Shown here piece after piece: positions 7,866 through 16,127 of a stretch of DNA of 18,624 bases. The notes below the pieces were generated by a model. That model had not been told where the DNA came from. It ran no database searches and worked only from the letters and a program-made list of their open reading frames with translations. Position numbers and translations under genes: made by a program. The stretch is from Ignavibacteria bacterium (lineage in GTDB: Bacteria; Bacteroidota; Ignavibacteria; Ignavibacteriales; Melioribacteraceae), in the NCBI GenBank assembly GCA_027347805.1, contig DAIEQP010000345.1:1-18624 (forward strand), given 5' to 3'. The first letter of the stretch is position 1. The number at the start of each line of letters is the position of its first letter.

Positions 7866-9653
7866 TTACAGCTGATTTATCCGTTCCGCAAGCTGGTTTA
7901 GTTCATCATATAGTTCTTTTGGGATTCTGTCGCCAAACTGCTTATAATATTCCCTGATTGATTCAACCTCTTTTATCCCGGTTTCTTTTTCAACTTTAAA
8001 TAGCTGGTGAAGAACCTCTTCACTCAATCCAAGACCATCAGAGTCAAATTCATCCAATTTGGGCTCGCGGCCAATTGCAGTATCAACAAAATTGTCTTTA
8101 CCGTTTGTCCGGTCAAAAATCCATTTAAGCACTCTTATATTTTCACTGTAACCAGGCCAGATAAAATTTCCCTGCTCATCTTTTCTGAACCAATTAACAT
8201 AAAATATTTGAGGAAGCTTGGATGAATCGGCCCTCATACCAAGATGAATCCAGTGTAGAAAGTAATCTGCCATATTGTAACCGCAGAATGGAAGCATTGC
8301 AAACGGATCTCTTCTAACCTGCCCGACTGCGCCTGTAGCTGCTGCAGTAGTTTCGGATGATACAATCGATCCCAGAAACACTCCATGCTGCCAGGTGAAT
8401 GCCTCATGAACAAGCGGAATAACTGAAGCTCTTCTGCCTCCAAATAAAATTCCTGAAATTGGAACCCCTTTGGGATTTTCCCAGTCTGGATCTATTACTG
8501 GGCACTGGCTTGCATGAGCAGTAAATCTTGCGTTGGGATGTGCGGCTGGTTCTTTTGAATCGGGTGTCCAGTCTCTTCCTTTCCAATTAATAAGATGGGC
8601 TGGTTTTTCATCTGTCATTCCTTCCCACCAAACATCGCCGTCATCTGTTAAAGCGACATTAGTAAAAATTGAATTTTTTGTTACAGACAACATTGCATTG
8701 GAATTTGTTTTCATACTTGTTCCAGGTGCAACGCCAAAAAAACCTGCTTCTGGATTAACAGCGTACAAAAATCCATCATCGCCAAATTTCATCCATGCTA
8801 TATCATCACCAACGCATTCAACTTTCCAGCCGGGTAAAGATGGTGTAAGCATTGCTAAATTTGTTTTACCGCATGCACTTGGAAATGCTGCCGCAAAATA
8901 TTTTTTCTCACCTTCGGGATTAGTAATACCAACAATCAGCATATGATCTGCGAACCATCTCTCTTCCCTTCCCATCAGCGAAGCAATTCTTAACGCGAAA
9001 CATTTTTTACCAAGCAAAGCATTTCCGCCGTAGCCGCTTCCATAAGACCAGATAATTTTTTCTTCTGGAAAGTGAACAATGTATTTAGTTGGATTGCATG
9101 GCCATGGGACATCCTTTTTTCCGTTTTCAAGAGGGTAACCGACTGAATGTAAGCATTCAACAAAAGTACCGTTGCTGCCGAGCTGTTCCAGTACTGATTT
9201 GCCCATGCGTGTCATAATTTTCATATTCATCACAACATAAGGCGAGTCTGTTATTTCAACTCCGATATGAGAAATCTTTGAACCAAGAGGACCCATGCTA
9301 AAAGGAATAACATACATTGTTCTTCCTTTCATACATCCGTCATATAATCCCAGCATTATTTTTCTCATCTCACCAGGATCCATCCAGTTATTTGTTGGAC
9401 CGGCATCTTCTTTAATTTTAGAGCAGATAAAAGTCCTGTCTTCTACTCTTGCAACATCAGAAGGATCCGACTTTGCATAATAACTGTTAGGTCTTAACTT
9501 TTCATTCAGTTTTATGAACGTTCCATTGTCAAGAAGCAATTGCGCCATAGCGTTATATTCTTCTTCGGAACCATCGCATAAGTGAATGTTATCCGGTTTA
9601 CATAACTCCGCAATCTCGGAAATCCATTTTTTCAGCTTTTCATTTTCAGTCAT
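7866..9653 (-). CDS. pckG: Phosphoenolpyruvate carboxykinase (GTP)
   Basis: A 595-residue enzyme of full family length (about 600), converting oxaloacetate + GTP to phosphoenolpyruvate + CO2 + GDP in the cytosol (EC 4.1.1.32), the entry step of gluconeogenesis. The GTP-type rather than ATP-type family is shown by the P-loop FPSACGKTN, with hyper-reactive Cys C261 and K263, the metal-binding GDDIAWM (from G282), PFSMGPLGS, and the nucleotide-side segment PISGILFGGRR. The start is well supported by a GAGG Shine-Dalgarno 7 nt before the ATG. It appears monocistronic: it has its own terminator downstream, and 113 nt separate its start from the waaA stop. No residues look aberrant. A large open frame on the opposite strand (8533-8946) is a shadow of this gene. 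Confidence 0.96.
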   Translation of the reverse strand: MTENEKLKKWISEIAELCKPDNIHLCDGSEEEYNAMAQLLLDNGTFIKLNEKLRPNSYYAKSDPSDVARVEDRTFICSKIKEDAGPTNNWMDPGEMRKIMLGLYDGCMKGRTMYVIPFSMGPLGSKISHIGVEITDSPYVVMNMKIMTRMGKSVLEQLGSNGTFVECLHSVGYPLENGKKDVPWPCNPTKYIVHFPEEKIIWSYGSGYGGNALLGKKCFALRIASLMGREERWFADHMLIVGITNPEGEKKYFAAAFPSACGKTNLAMLTPSLPGWKVECVGDDIAWMKFGDDGFLYAVNPEAGFFGVAPGTSMKTNSNAMLSVTKNSIFTNVALTDDGDVWWEGMTDEKPAHLINWKGRDWTPDSKEPAAHPNARFTAHASQCPVIDPDWENPKGVPISGILFGGRRASVIPLVHEAFTWQHGVFLGSIVSSETTAAATGAVGQVRRDPFAMLPFCGYNMADYFLHWIHLGMRADSSKLPQIFYVNWFRKDEQGNFIWPGYSENIRVLKWIFDRTNGKDNFVDTAIGREPKLDEFDSDGLGLSEEVLHQLFKVEKETGIKEVESIREYYKQFGDRIPKELYDELNQLAERINQL

Positions 9654-9657
9654 TTTG

Positions 9658-9663
9658 AACCTC
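9658..9663 (-). promoter_or_regulatory. Shine-Dalgarno of pckG
   Basis: GAGGTT on the minus strand, with the GAGG core 7 nt before the pckG ATG. It is one of the few strong ribosome-binding sites in the window and fixes the start. Confidence 0.7.
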
Positions 9664-9766
9664 GTTACAGTTTGTGTAAAATTTTCCCATCAAGAATATT
9701 ATAATTCTATATCTGCCGGTAAATCGAATACCGATCAAGCAATTAAATTGTTATTTGTGAATTCTA

Positions 9767-11044
9767 TTAAAGAATTCCGTAAATGGCCTGGAGTATTTTT
9801 TCGGTAGCGCCGATGTTTTCTGTTACATAAGCAGAACAGATTTTACCTTTTTGTGCTCTTAACTTTTCATTACTGAAAAGCCCGCGCAAAATTCTGTATG
9901 CATCTTTCTTGTTCCTTATTGGAATACCGCCGCCGAGAGCCGCCAGTTTTAATGCTTCCTGGCTATTATCATGCTTTGGTCCAAACAAAACCGGAATTCC
10001 ATAAACAGCCGGTTCAAGAACATTATGGATGCCCTGTTTAAAGCTTCCGCCTACATATGCAACGTGAGCATAATAATAAAGAGTAAGAAGAATGCCAATC
10101 GAATCGATTATTATTATTCTTTCATTATTATAGTTGTTCAGTAGAGAAAAACGAATTGAGTTGAATTGATTGTGAAGTTGGTTTTCTAACTGTTCGATAT
10201 GAATAATTGTGGGTTCATGCGGAACAATTATGGAAATAATTTTTTGATCATTCTCCATTAATTTCAATAGTGCGGGTAGTACAACTTCTTCATCGCTTTC
10301 CCACGAGCTACCAAAAACAAAAACTTTTTTGTCATCAAAAAATTTATCTTTAAAAAGAACTTTAGCTTTTGCCTGCAAACTTTTTTGATACACACGATCA
10401 AAACGCGTGTCACCGATCGGTTCAACTTTATTAGAATCCAAACCAAAAGAAAGAAAATTATTCGCATCTTCTGCTGAGACTGTGAGTATTTTGCTGAACG
10501 AAGAATAAAGTGATTTATGAAAACTCTTCATGAAAAACCACTTTCTTGGAGTATTTGACCTCATCGTTGCATCAACTATTAATGCAGGTATTTTTTTCAG
10601 ATCAATCTGCCAGATCATATTCGGCCAGATATCATAACGCATAAACACAGCCAAGTTTGGGCGGACAAGATTTAAAAATCTTTTAGCGGCAAAAGTAGTA
10701 TCGAACGGAAAATAAGCAATTACATCGGCGTACGGATATTTAAGAGAATTAGTATAACCTGAAGGAGAAAAAAATGTCACTATTACATTTACATTCTTTT
10801 CAGCCTTCAACTTTTCAATTATTGGTTTTGCTTTTTCAAACTCTCCCATTGAAGATGAATGAAACCAAACCATTTTTTTTGATCTGTCTATTCCGGCAAG
10901 ATCTATAATTAAATTTTCGAATAGTTTTTTTCTGCCGGCCAAACCGGTTCTGATTTTAGGAACAAACAATTGGGCAATCAGCACAATTAATTTTGCAGGT
11001 GGAATAAAAAATATATTATAAAACCAGTACCAGACTTTAATCAT
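9767..11044 (-). CDS. waaA: 3-deoxy-D-manno-octulosonic acid (Kdo) transferase
   Basis: A 425-residue GT30 (GT-B fold) enzyme that transfers Kdo from CMP-Kdo to the lipid A precursor at the inner face of the inner membrane. An N-terminal hydrophobic anchor (about 5-28, IFFIPPAKLIVLIAQLFV) is typical of the family. The general-base Glu is E68 in HSSSMGEF. Later family patterns are RYDIWPN, GDTRFDR, FGSSWESDE, VPHEPT and the nucleotide-sugar loop GGSFKQGIHNVLEPA, then FGPKHDN. I chose the ATG at 11044 although the frame extends 21 codons further up, because those codons overlap the upstream gene and the protein then begins MIKVWYWFYN like its relatives. This ATG overlaps the heptosyltransferase stop as ATGA, which suggests translational coupling. 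Whether it adds one or two Kdo residues cannot be told. Confidence 0.93.
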   Translation of the reverse strand: MIKVWYWFYNIFFIPPAKLIVLIAQLFVPKIRTGLAGRKKLFENLIIDLAGIDRSKKMVWFHSSSMGEFEKAKPIIEKLKAEKNVNVIVTFFSPSGYTNSLKYPYADVIAYFPFDTTFAAKRFLNLVRPNLAVFMRYDIWPNMIWQIDLKKIPALIVDATMRSNTPRKWFFMKSFHKSLYSSFSKILTVSAEDANNFLSFGLDSNKVEPIGDTRFDRVYQKSLQAKAKVLFKDKFFDDKKVFVFGSSWESDEEVVLPALLKLMENDQKIISIIVPHEPTIIHIEQLENQLHNQFNSIRFSLLNNYNNERIIIIDSIGILLTLYYYAHVAYVGGSFKQGIHNVLEPAVYGIPVLFGPKHDNSQEALKLAALGGGIPIRNKKDAYRILRGLFSNEKLRAQKGKICSAYVTENIGATEKILQAIYGIL

Positions 11045-12063
11045 AATTCCTGTCGAAATTTTTGAATACTTTGAAGTACACCTTGAGGAGTTACTTCTTT
11101 CATGCATTTGAAATGCTTTTTAGGACAATTTGAACGACCAATATGACTACACGGCCGGCAAGATAAAAAATTATTTTCTAAGATTAAATTCTTTACACCA
11201 TAAGGTGCAAATCCGAATTCTTTAACCGATGAACCGAAAATTGCAGTGACAGGAGCGCCTACTGCAGATGCTACATGCATTAATCCGGAATCATTTGTAA
11301 CAACTAATTTACATTTTTGCATATCAACCGCAACTTGAATGAGGTTATCATCACCCTGCAAATTAACAGCACCTTCTATTTTGCCTGATATATCATTGCA
11401 TAAATCTTTTTCTGATGTCCCGCCAAATAAAACAATTCGATATCCAAGCTTTGTCAGCTCATTTCCTAATTCAATAAAATATTCCGGAGGCCAGCGTTTT
11501 GTAAAATGTTTTGCCCCGGGGCACAAACCAATGTAATTACCATTTGAATCGAGCCTGGATTTGGAATCTTTTGGTAAAAATAATTCCAGAACTTTTCCCT
11601 CAAGTGTAATACCAGCAGCTTCGGCATATCGTTTTACAATTGATTTATTTTCTTTTAGCAGATTAATTTTGAACCACACAAGGAGCAGTTTTTTGAATGT
11701 GGGTTTCTTGAACCTAGTGATGTTTTTGGAAATCCCTTTTGTGAGTGAACGGCTTCTCCAATTGTTTTGAAGATCTATAACGAGATCATAATTTTCGGCA
11801 GTCAGCTCTTTATTCAGCGAATCAGCAATTTCTTTTCTGAAGATGAATTTCTTATTAATGTTGGTGTTATATAAATAAACATCAGAAAACTGTTTTTTTA
11901 TGACAAAATTAATTTCAGCATTTGGATATTTTTTTCTTAGTTCACCAATTACTGGTGTAGTGAGAAGAATATCTCCAAGCGAGCTGAATCTGACCACCAA
12001 TATTTTTTTAATCGTATCGATATTATATCCAAATTTGCAAATTACCAATCCAAATTTACCCAA
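11041..12063 (-). CDS. ADP-heptose:LPS heptosyltransferase, glycosyltransferase family 9
   Basis: A protein of about 340 residues predicted to add heptose from an ADP-heptose-type donor to the Kdo core. The N-terminal Rossmann start ILVVRFSSLGD carries the family Asp (D31). The C-terminal donor domain has CPGAKHFTKRWP (181-192) and TNDSGLMHVASAVGAPVTAIFG (from 256, D258). Four Cys near the end (302, 305, 313, 320) match the C..C...C...C pattern common in WaaF-like members. It is unclear whether this is heptosyltransferase I, II or another GT9. The start is uncertain: no in-frame ATG exists. TTG at 12063 gives an N-terminal extension of about 18 residues beyond the usual family start; TTG at 12048 or 12000 are alternatives. 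Its TGA overlaps the waaA ATG, so the two form an LPS-core operon. It diverges from the small plus-strand gene at 12137. Confidence 0.9.
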   Translation of the reverse strand: MGKFGLVICKFGYNIDTIKKILVVRFSSLGDILLTTPVIGELRKKYPNAEINFVIKKQFSDVYLYNTNINKKFIFRKEIADSLNKELTAENYDLVIDLQNNWRSRSLTKGISKNITRFKKPTFKKLLLVWFKINLLKENKSIVKRYAEAAGITLEGKVLELFLPKDSKSRLDSNGNYIGLCPGAKHFTKRWPPEYFIELGNELTKLGYRIVLFGGTSEKDLCNDISGKIEGAVNLQGDDNLIQVAVDMQKCKLVVTNDSGLMHVASAVGAPVTAIFGSSVKEFGFAPYGVKNLILENNFLSCRPCSHIGRSNCPKKHFKCMKEVTPQGVLQSIQKFRQEL

Positions 12064-12127
12064 TTTTTGACTTTCATTTGAGGTTGGAACTAAAAATCCA
12101 CTTACTTATTTTTCGTCAAAACAAATT

Positions 12128-12132
12128 GGAAG
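12128..12132 (+). promoter_or_regulatory. Probable Shine-Dalgarno of the 87-residue gene
   Basis: GGAAG ending 4 nt before the ATG at 12137. The spacing is slightly short, but it supports that start and the reality of this small gene. Confidence 0.5.
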
Positions 12133-12136
12133 TTTT

Positions 12137-12400
12137 ATGACGACTTTACCTCCTCCGGCAACAAAATTCTTTCCGGAAGACTCGATTGAAAAACAGTGTT
12201 ATAACATTGCCGAATCATTTAAAGAATATATTCCAATAATGAATGATAGAAACAGATTGGGTTTTAATCTTTACAGATTTGTTAAAGGTGAGGGTGACAA
12301 ACCTGAAATAATTCTAAAGAATGCAAAGCTGAAAATAGAGGGAATTTCACTTTCTGATCTGGCAAAGAAACTTGATGAAGCAGTTGCAAGTGTGAAGTAA
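12137..12400 (+). CDS. Hypothetical 87-residue protein
   Basis: I do not recognise this protein. It is soluble-looking, with no signal peptide, membrane segment or Cys pair (a single Cys at 21). By inspection, a Pro-rich start (LPPPATKFFPED) is followed by a probable helix (16-35). A charged, strand-forming middle comes next (LGFNLYRFVKGEG, then IILKNAKLKIEGI), and then an amphipathic C-terminal helix (SLSDLAKKLDEAV). Support for it being real: a Shine-Dalgarno-like GGAAG, an ATG start, a balanced composition, no overlap with another gene, and a terminator just after its stop. It is the only plus-strand gene in the right half, divergent from the LPS-core operon (73 nt) and convergent with the ABC exporter genes. 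The beta-hairpin and helix could suit a small binding or adaptor protein, but no function is claimed. Confidence 0.7.
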   Translation: MTTLPPPATKFFPEDSIEKQCYNIAESFKEYIPIMNDRNRLGFNLYRFVKGEGDKPEIILKNAKLKIEGISLSDLAKKLDEAVASVK

Positions 12401-12406
12401 AAATTA

Positions 12407-12449
12407 GAAGTGCGAAAATTAAAACTTCGCACCTTCTTCTTTTTTTTAT
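12407..12449 (+). terminator. Terminator, probably bidirectional, between the 87-residue gene and the ABC exporter
   Basis: GAAGTGCGAA (12407-12416) pairs with TTCGCACCTTC (12426-12436) with a single bulged C. It is followed on the plus strand by a run of eight T within TTCTTTTTTTTAT. Read on the minus strand the hairpin is followed by TAATTTTTA, so it may also end the ABC transcript. The T-run overlaps the ABC stop codon. Confidence 0.8.
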
Positions 12450-14236
12450 ACCGTTCTAACAACTTCCTGATCTTTATATTGCAGCTGATACAATCTGTAA
12501 TATATTCCCTTCTTGGCAAGCAATTCCTGGTGAGTTCCCATTTCTTTCAATTCACCTTTGTGCATAACTAAAATTTTATTAGCATTCTGAATAGTAGAAA
12601 GGCGGTGTGCAATCACTATTGAAGTTCTTCCGACCAATAATTTTTGAATAGCTTCCTGTATTAGAATTTCAGTTTCAGTATCAACGCTAGATGTCGCTTC
12701 ATCTAAAATTAAAATTTGAGGGTTGTAGGCAAGCGCCCTGGCAAATGAAATTAACTGCCGCTGGCCAACGCTGAGAGTAGCGCCTTTTTCTTTTACTTCT
12801 TCCTCATATTTATTTGGCAGTTTGGAAATGAATTTATCCGCTCCTACTGTCTTTGCAGCTTCAATTATTTGTGCATCAGTAATTTCATCGTTGCCAAGAT
12901 TGATATTGGTTTTAATGTTTCCGCTGAACAAGAATACATCCTGAAGCACCATTGAAATATATTTCCGGAGATCCCGTTTTTCCAATTGTCTTATATCAAT
13001 ACCATCAAGAGTAATGCTTCCCTTTTCAATATCATAAAATCTTGTGAGAATATTTATAAGACTTGTTTTACCGGCTCCGGTTGCACCAACGATAGCAATA
13101 GTTTCGCCCGGTTTAATATCGAATGAAACATTCTTCAAAACATATTCGCCGGGATTATATGCGAACCAAACATTCTTGAATTCTATCTCCCCTTTTACTT
13201 TTTCAAGTTTAACCGGATTCTCAGCATCAGGAATGAAAGTTTCATCATCAAGCAATTTGAAAATTCTTTCTGAAGAAGCCATAGCCTGCTGAAGAACATT
13301 ATATTTTTCAGAAAGGTCTCGAACAGGACGCCAGAACATTTCTGTGTACTGGAAAAAAGCTATGAGTACACCAAGAGTAAGTTTGCTTTGAATTACCTCA
13401 CCACCTCCGTACCAAATTATTAATCCGAATGTTATAGCGCTGAGTAATTCAACTACTGGAAAAAATACTGCATAGTAAAAAACAGATTTAATATTAGCTG
13501 CACGGTACTCGCCGTTGATTGCTGAGAATTTTTCAAGCTCATCTTTTTCTTTTGCAAAAATCTGAACTATGTTCATCCCGGTAACATGTTCCTGCATGTA
13601 AGAATTTAAATTTGCCAAATGCTTGCGCACATCCCGGTAAGTTTCTCTAACTTTTTTCCTGAAAACCATTGTTGCATAAATTAGGAATGGCATTACAAGT
13701 AAAACTACCAGGGCTAAATCCCAGGCCATGCCAAACATGAAAACATAAATCCAGATTATAACAAAAACATCGCTGAACACCTGGACAATTCCGGAGGAGA
13801 ACATTTCGTTTAACGAATCAACATCGTTGGTAACTCTTGTTACGGTACGTCCGACAGGAGTTTTATCAAAATATCTCAAAGCCAGTTTTTGAACATGTTT
13901 AAAGATTTGCACACGAAGATCATATACAATCTTCTGTCCCATGTATTCAGAATAGTAAGTCAAATAATATTGAACAACCGCCTGCAATATTAAAACAGCC
14001 AGCACAATCATACTAATCATTAACAAACCATTATAATCTTTGTTAGCGATGTAAGTATCGAGTGCGATTTTTGATAAAAGAGGACGTACAGCTGGTAGTG
14101 CTGCCACTATTATGTTCATAATAATTGCCATAACCACATACTTCTTGTACGGCTTTACATAAGTAAGAAGACGGCGCATTATTTTTGAATCGTAAGCTTT
14201 ACCTAGTATTTCATCATCTTTTTGTTGTTCTGCCAT
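12446..14236 (-). CDS. ABC exporter half-transporter, subunit with catalytic Glu (MdlB/YheH/MsbA-like)
   Basis: A 596-residue half-transporter with an N-terminal six-helix type IV exporter domain (about 20-325) and a C-terminal ATPase (about 350-590). ATPase motifs are Walker A GATGAGKTS (K390), Q-loop VLQDVF, signature LSVGQ (488-492), Walker B ILILDEATSSVD with catalytic Glu E513, and H-loop IAHRLS. The signature has Val where LSGGQ is normal. The gene lies 11 nt after the other ABC gene (14248-16035), which has the complementary defect, so the two probably form a heterodimer like BmrC/BmrD, LmrC/LmrD or TM287/288. The substrate is unknown; multidrug or lipid export are the usual roles. Its stop overlaps the T-tract of the terminator shared with the convergent small gene. 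It starts at ATG with only a weak AGAAAG upstream. Confidence 0.93.
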   Translation of the reverse strand: MAEQQKDDEILGKAYDSKIMRRLLTYVKPYKKYVVMAIIMNIIVAALPAVRPLLSKIALDTYIANKDYNGLLMISMIVLAVLILQAVVQYYLTYYSEYMGQKIVYDLRVQIFKHVQKLALRYFDKTPVGRTVTRVTNDVDSLNEMFSSGIVQVFSDVFVIIWIYVFMFGMAWDLALVVLLVMPFLIYATMVFRKKVRETYRDVRKHLANLNSYMQEHVTGMNIVQIFAKEKDELEKFSAINGEYRAANIKSVFYYAVFFPVVELLSAITFGLIIWYGGGEVIQSKLTLGVLIAFFQYTEMFWRPVRDLSEKYNVLQQAMASSERIFKLLDDETFIPDAENPVKLEKVKGEIEFKNVWFAYNPGEYVLKNVSFDIKPGETIAIVGATGAGKTSLINILTRFYDIEKGSITLDGIDIRQLEKRDLRKYISMVLQDVFLFSGNIKTNINLGNDEITDAQIIEAAKTVGADKFISKLPNKYEEEVKEKGATLSVGQRQLISFARALAYNPQILILDEATSSVDTETEILIQEAIQKLLVGRTSIVIAHRLSTIQNANKILVMHKGELKEMGTHQELLAKKGIYYRLYQLQYKDQEVVRTV

Positions 14237-14247
14237 TTGTATTCTTT

Positions 14248-16035
14248 CTATTCCATCTCGGAAAGTTCTTCTTCCAATAATTGTTTTGTATGGAGATCGG
14301 CATAAATTCCTCCAAAGGCCACTAGTTCATCATGCGTACCTTGTTCAGTAATTTTACCTTTATCAATTACAAAAATTTTATCCGAATCTTTTACTGTAGA
14401 AATTCTGTGACTAATAATTATGCTGGTTCTGTTTTTCATGAACTCTTTCAGGCGTTTTAAAATTTCTTCTTCGGTATGTGTATCAACTGCGGAAAAAGAA
14501 TCATCGAGAATTAAAATCTTAGGATCAATAGCAAGCGCACGAGCAAGTGAAGATCGTTGTTTTTGTCCACCTGATAAAGTTATTCCTCTTTCTCCAAGAA
14601 TTGTTTCGAAGCCGTTTGGAAATGTTTCAACATCTTTGTTTAACTGGGCAATCTCTGTAACTTTATCTATGAGTATCTGACTGCCATCTGTAATGCCGTA
14701 AACAATATTGTTTGCAAGTGTATCGGAGAATAGAAAATTCTCCTGCGGCACCAAACCAATATTTGTTCTTAAAATGCCAATCGGTATGTTTTTAACATTG
14801 ATACCATCTATCAACACTTCACCGCCGGTTGCATCGTACATTCTCGGTATCAAATTTATCAGTGAAGATTTACCAACACCTGTATGACCCACGAATGCAA
14901 TCGTCTGCCCTTGTTCGATTTTAAAACTTACATTATCGAGAACAACGGGAAGATCATCTTTATATCTAAACGATACATTTTTAAACTCTATCGAACCCTG
15001 CAAATCTTTGATTACATGGTTTGTGTTTTCATTTTCAGAAATTTCATAAGGTTCATTAAAAATTTTCATCAGGCGTTTCATGCTTGCATCTGCCTGCTGA
15101 ATCATATTTGCAACCCAGCCAAAAGAAATCATTGGCCAAATCAGCATTGATAAATAAAGAATAAATGCAGTCAGAGTTCCAACAGTCAGCTCGTTGTTTA
15201 TAATCATGTTCCCTCCGACTAGGAAAATTATTATAAACGCGAGCCCTGCAATAACGAAAAATATAGGATGGAAAAATGCCTGCAGTTTAACAAGATTCAT
15301 TTTACGCTGGAAATATTCATCACTTATTTTTGAATACTGGTCTATTTCATAATTTTCTCTGAAATATGATTTGATAACTCTAATTCCCGAAAAATTTTCC
15401 TGGGCGCGAGTTGTTAGTTCAGAAAATTTCTCCTGAATCTTTGTATACCGCGAATGAATTTTACTCATTACCAGGTAAACAAATAAAGACATGAATGGTA
15501 ATGGTATTAAAGTGTAGAGTGTAAGTTTCGTGCTAAGCGAGAATAAAATCGAAAGCGTCATTATGAACAGAACGCCGTTATCAACCGAATACATAACCGA
15601 AGGTCCCACAAAAGAACGTACGGAGTTGATATCATTAGTCGCGTGAGACATAATATTTCCGGTTGAGTTGTTCTGGAAAAATCTCATTGGAAGTTTCTGG
15701 ATGTGTTCCCAAAAATCTTTCCTTAAATCATATTCAATTTTTCGGGACACAACTATAATTGTCTGGCGAATGAGAAAAGAAAAAAGACCGGCAAATGCAC
15801 TTGTTAAAGCAATTAGGATTGCGTTTTTAACGATTATATCTGTGCTAAGCTTTTTCTGAAGTTCATCGAACGCTCCTTTAACAAGCAGCGGTATATAAAC
15901 ATTCCCAATGTTGGAAAGAATAATAAAGATAAATCCGAGTGCTAATGTTCCTTTATAACGAAGGAAGTATTTTTTGAGATGGACTAAATTACCGAACAAT
16001 TCTAAACCATTACCCTTTCTTTTTCTATCTAACAA
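14248..16035 (-). CDS. ABC exporter half-transporter, subunit with degenerate ATP site (MdlA/YheI-like)
   Basis: A 595-residue half-transporter with the same layout as its downstream neighbour: six transmembrane helices (about 25-320) and an ATPase domain (about 350-590). Motifs are Walker A GHTGVGKSS (K389), Q-loop VPQENF, a canonical LSGGQ signature (487-491), Walker B ILILDDSFSAVD, and H-loop ISHRIS. The residue after the Walker B Asp is D512, not the catalytic Glu, the hallmark of the degenerate subunit in heterodimeric exporters. Paired with the neighbour's LSVGQ signature, this should make one weak and one active ATP site. The start is TTG directly after an in-frame stop (TGA); another TTG at codon 13 is possible, and no in-frame ATG is nearby. 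A 92-nt gap without an obvious terminator separates it from serS upstream, so some read-through from leuS-serS is possible. Confidence 0.93.
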   Translation of the reverse strand: MLDRKRKGNGLELFGNLVHLKKYFLRYKGTLALGFIFIILSNIGNVYIPLLVKGAFDELQKKLSTDIIVKNAILIALTSAFAGLFSFLIRQTIIVVSRKIEYDLRKDFWEHIQKLPMRFFQNNSTGNIMSHATNDINSVRSFVGPSVMYSVDNGVLFIMTLSILFSLSTKLTLYTLIPLPFMSLFVYLVMSKIHSRYTKIQEKFSELTTRAQENFSGIRVIKSYFRENYEIDQYSKISDEYFQRKMNLVKLQAFFHPIFFVIAGLAFIIIFLVGGNMIINNELTVGTLTAFILYLSMLIWPMISFGWVANMIQQADASMKRLMKIFNEPYEISENENTNHVIKDLQGSIEFKNVSFRYKDDLPVVLDNVSFKIEQGQTIAFVGHTGVGKSSLINLIPRMYDATGGEVLIDGINVKNIPIGILRTNIGLVPQENFLFSDTLANNIVYGITDGSQILIDKVTEIAQLNKDVETFPNGFETILGERGITLSGGQKQRSSLARALAIDPKILILDDSFSAVDTHTEEEILKRLKEFMKNRTSIIISHRISTVKDSDKIFVIDKGKITEQGTHDELVAFGGIYADLHTKQLLEEELSEME

Positions 16036-16127
16036 TCAATTCTTAAATAAAATTCCCAATTAATGCTGACTGATAAGCAGATGATTTAAATGATCCATGC
16101 TCATTATTCTACATTCGATACTCAGTC

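Noticed and set aside
8533..8946. 137-codon open frame on the plus strand inside pckG
   Set aside because: Antisense shadow of a strongly conserved enzyme, with no ribosome-binding site and no recognisable protein character.
9698..9703. TATAAT on the minus strand, 45 nt before the pckG ATG
   Set aside because: A perfect -10-like hexamer, but no matching -35 at 16-18 nt. Such hexamers are frequent in DNA this AT-rich.
9759..9777. Inverted repeat GAATTC-TATTAAA-GAATTC over the waaA stop
   Set aside because: The stem is only six bp and AT-rich, and no T-run follows on the minus strand. It is too weak to call a terminator or operator.
11045..11107. 21-codon N-terminal extension of waaA
   Set aside because: It overlaps the heptosyltransferase coding end. 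The ATGA junction and the family N-terminus favour the start at 11044.
16060..16104. 14-codon minus-strand ORF (MSMDHLNHLLISQH) ahead of the ABC pair, a possible leader peptide
   Set aside because: No ribosome-binding site, no run of regulatory codons and no attenuator hairpin. An ORF this short is expected by chance.
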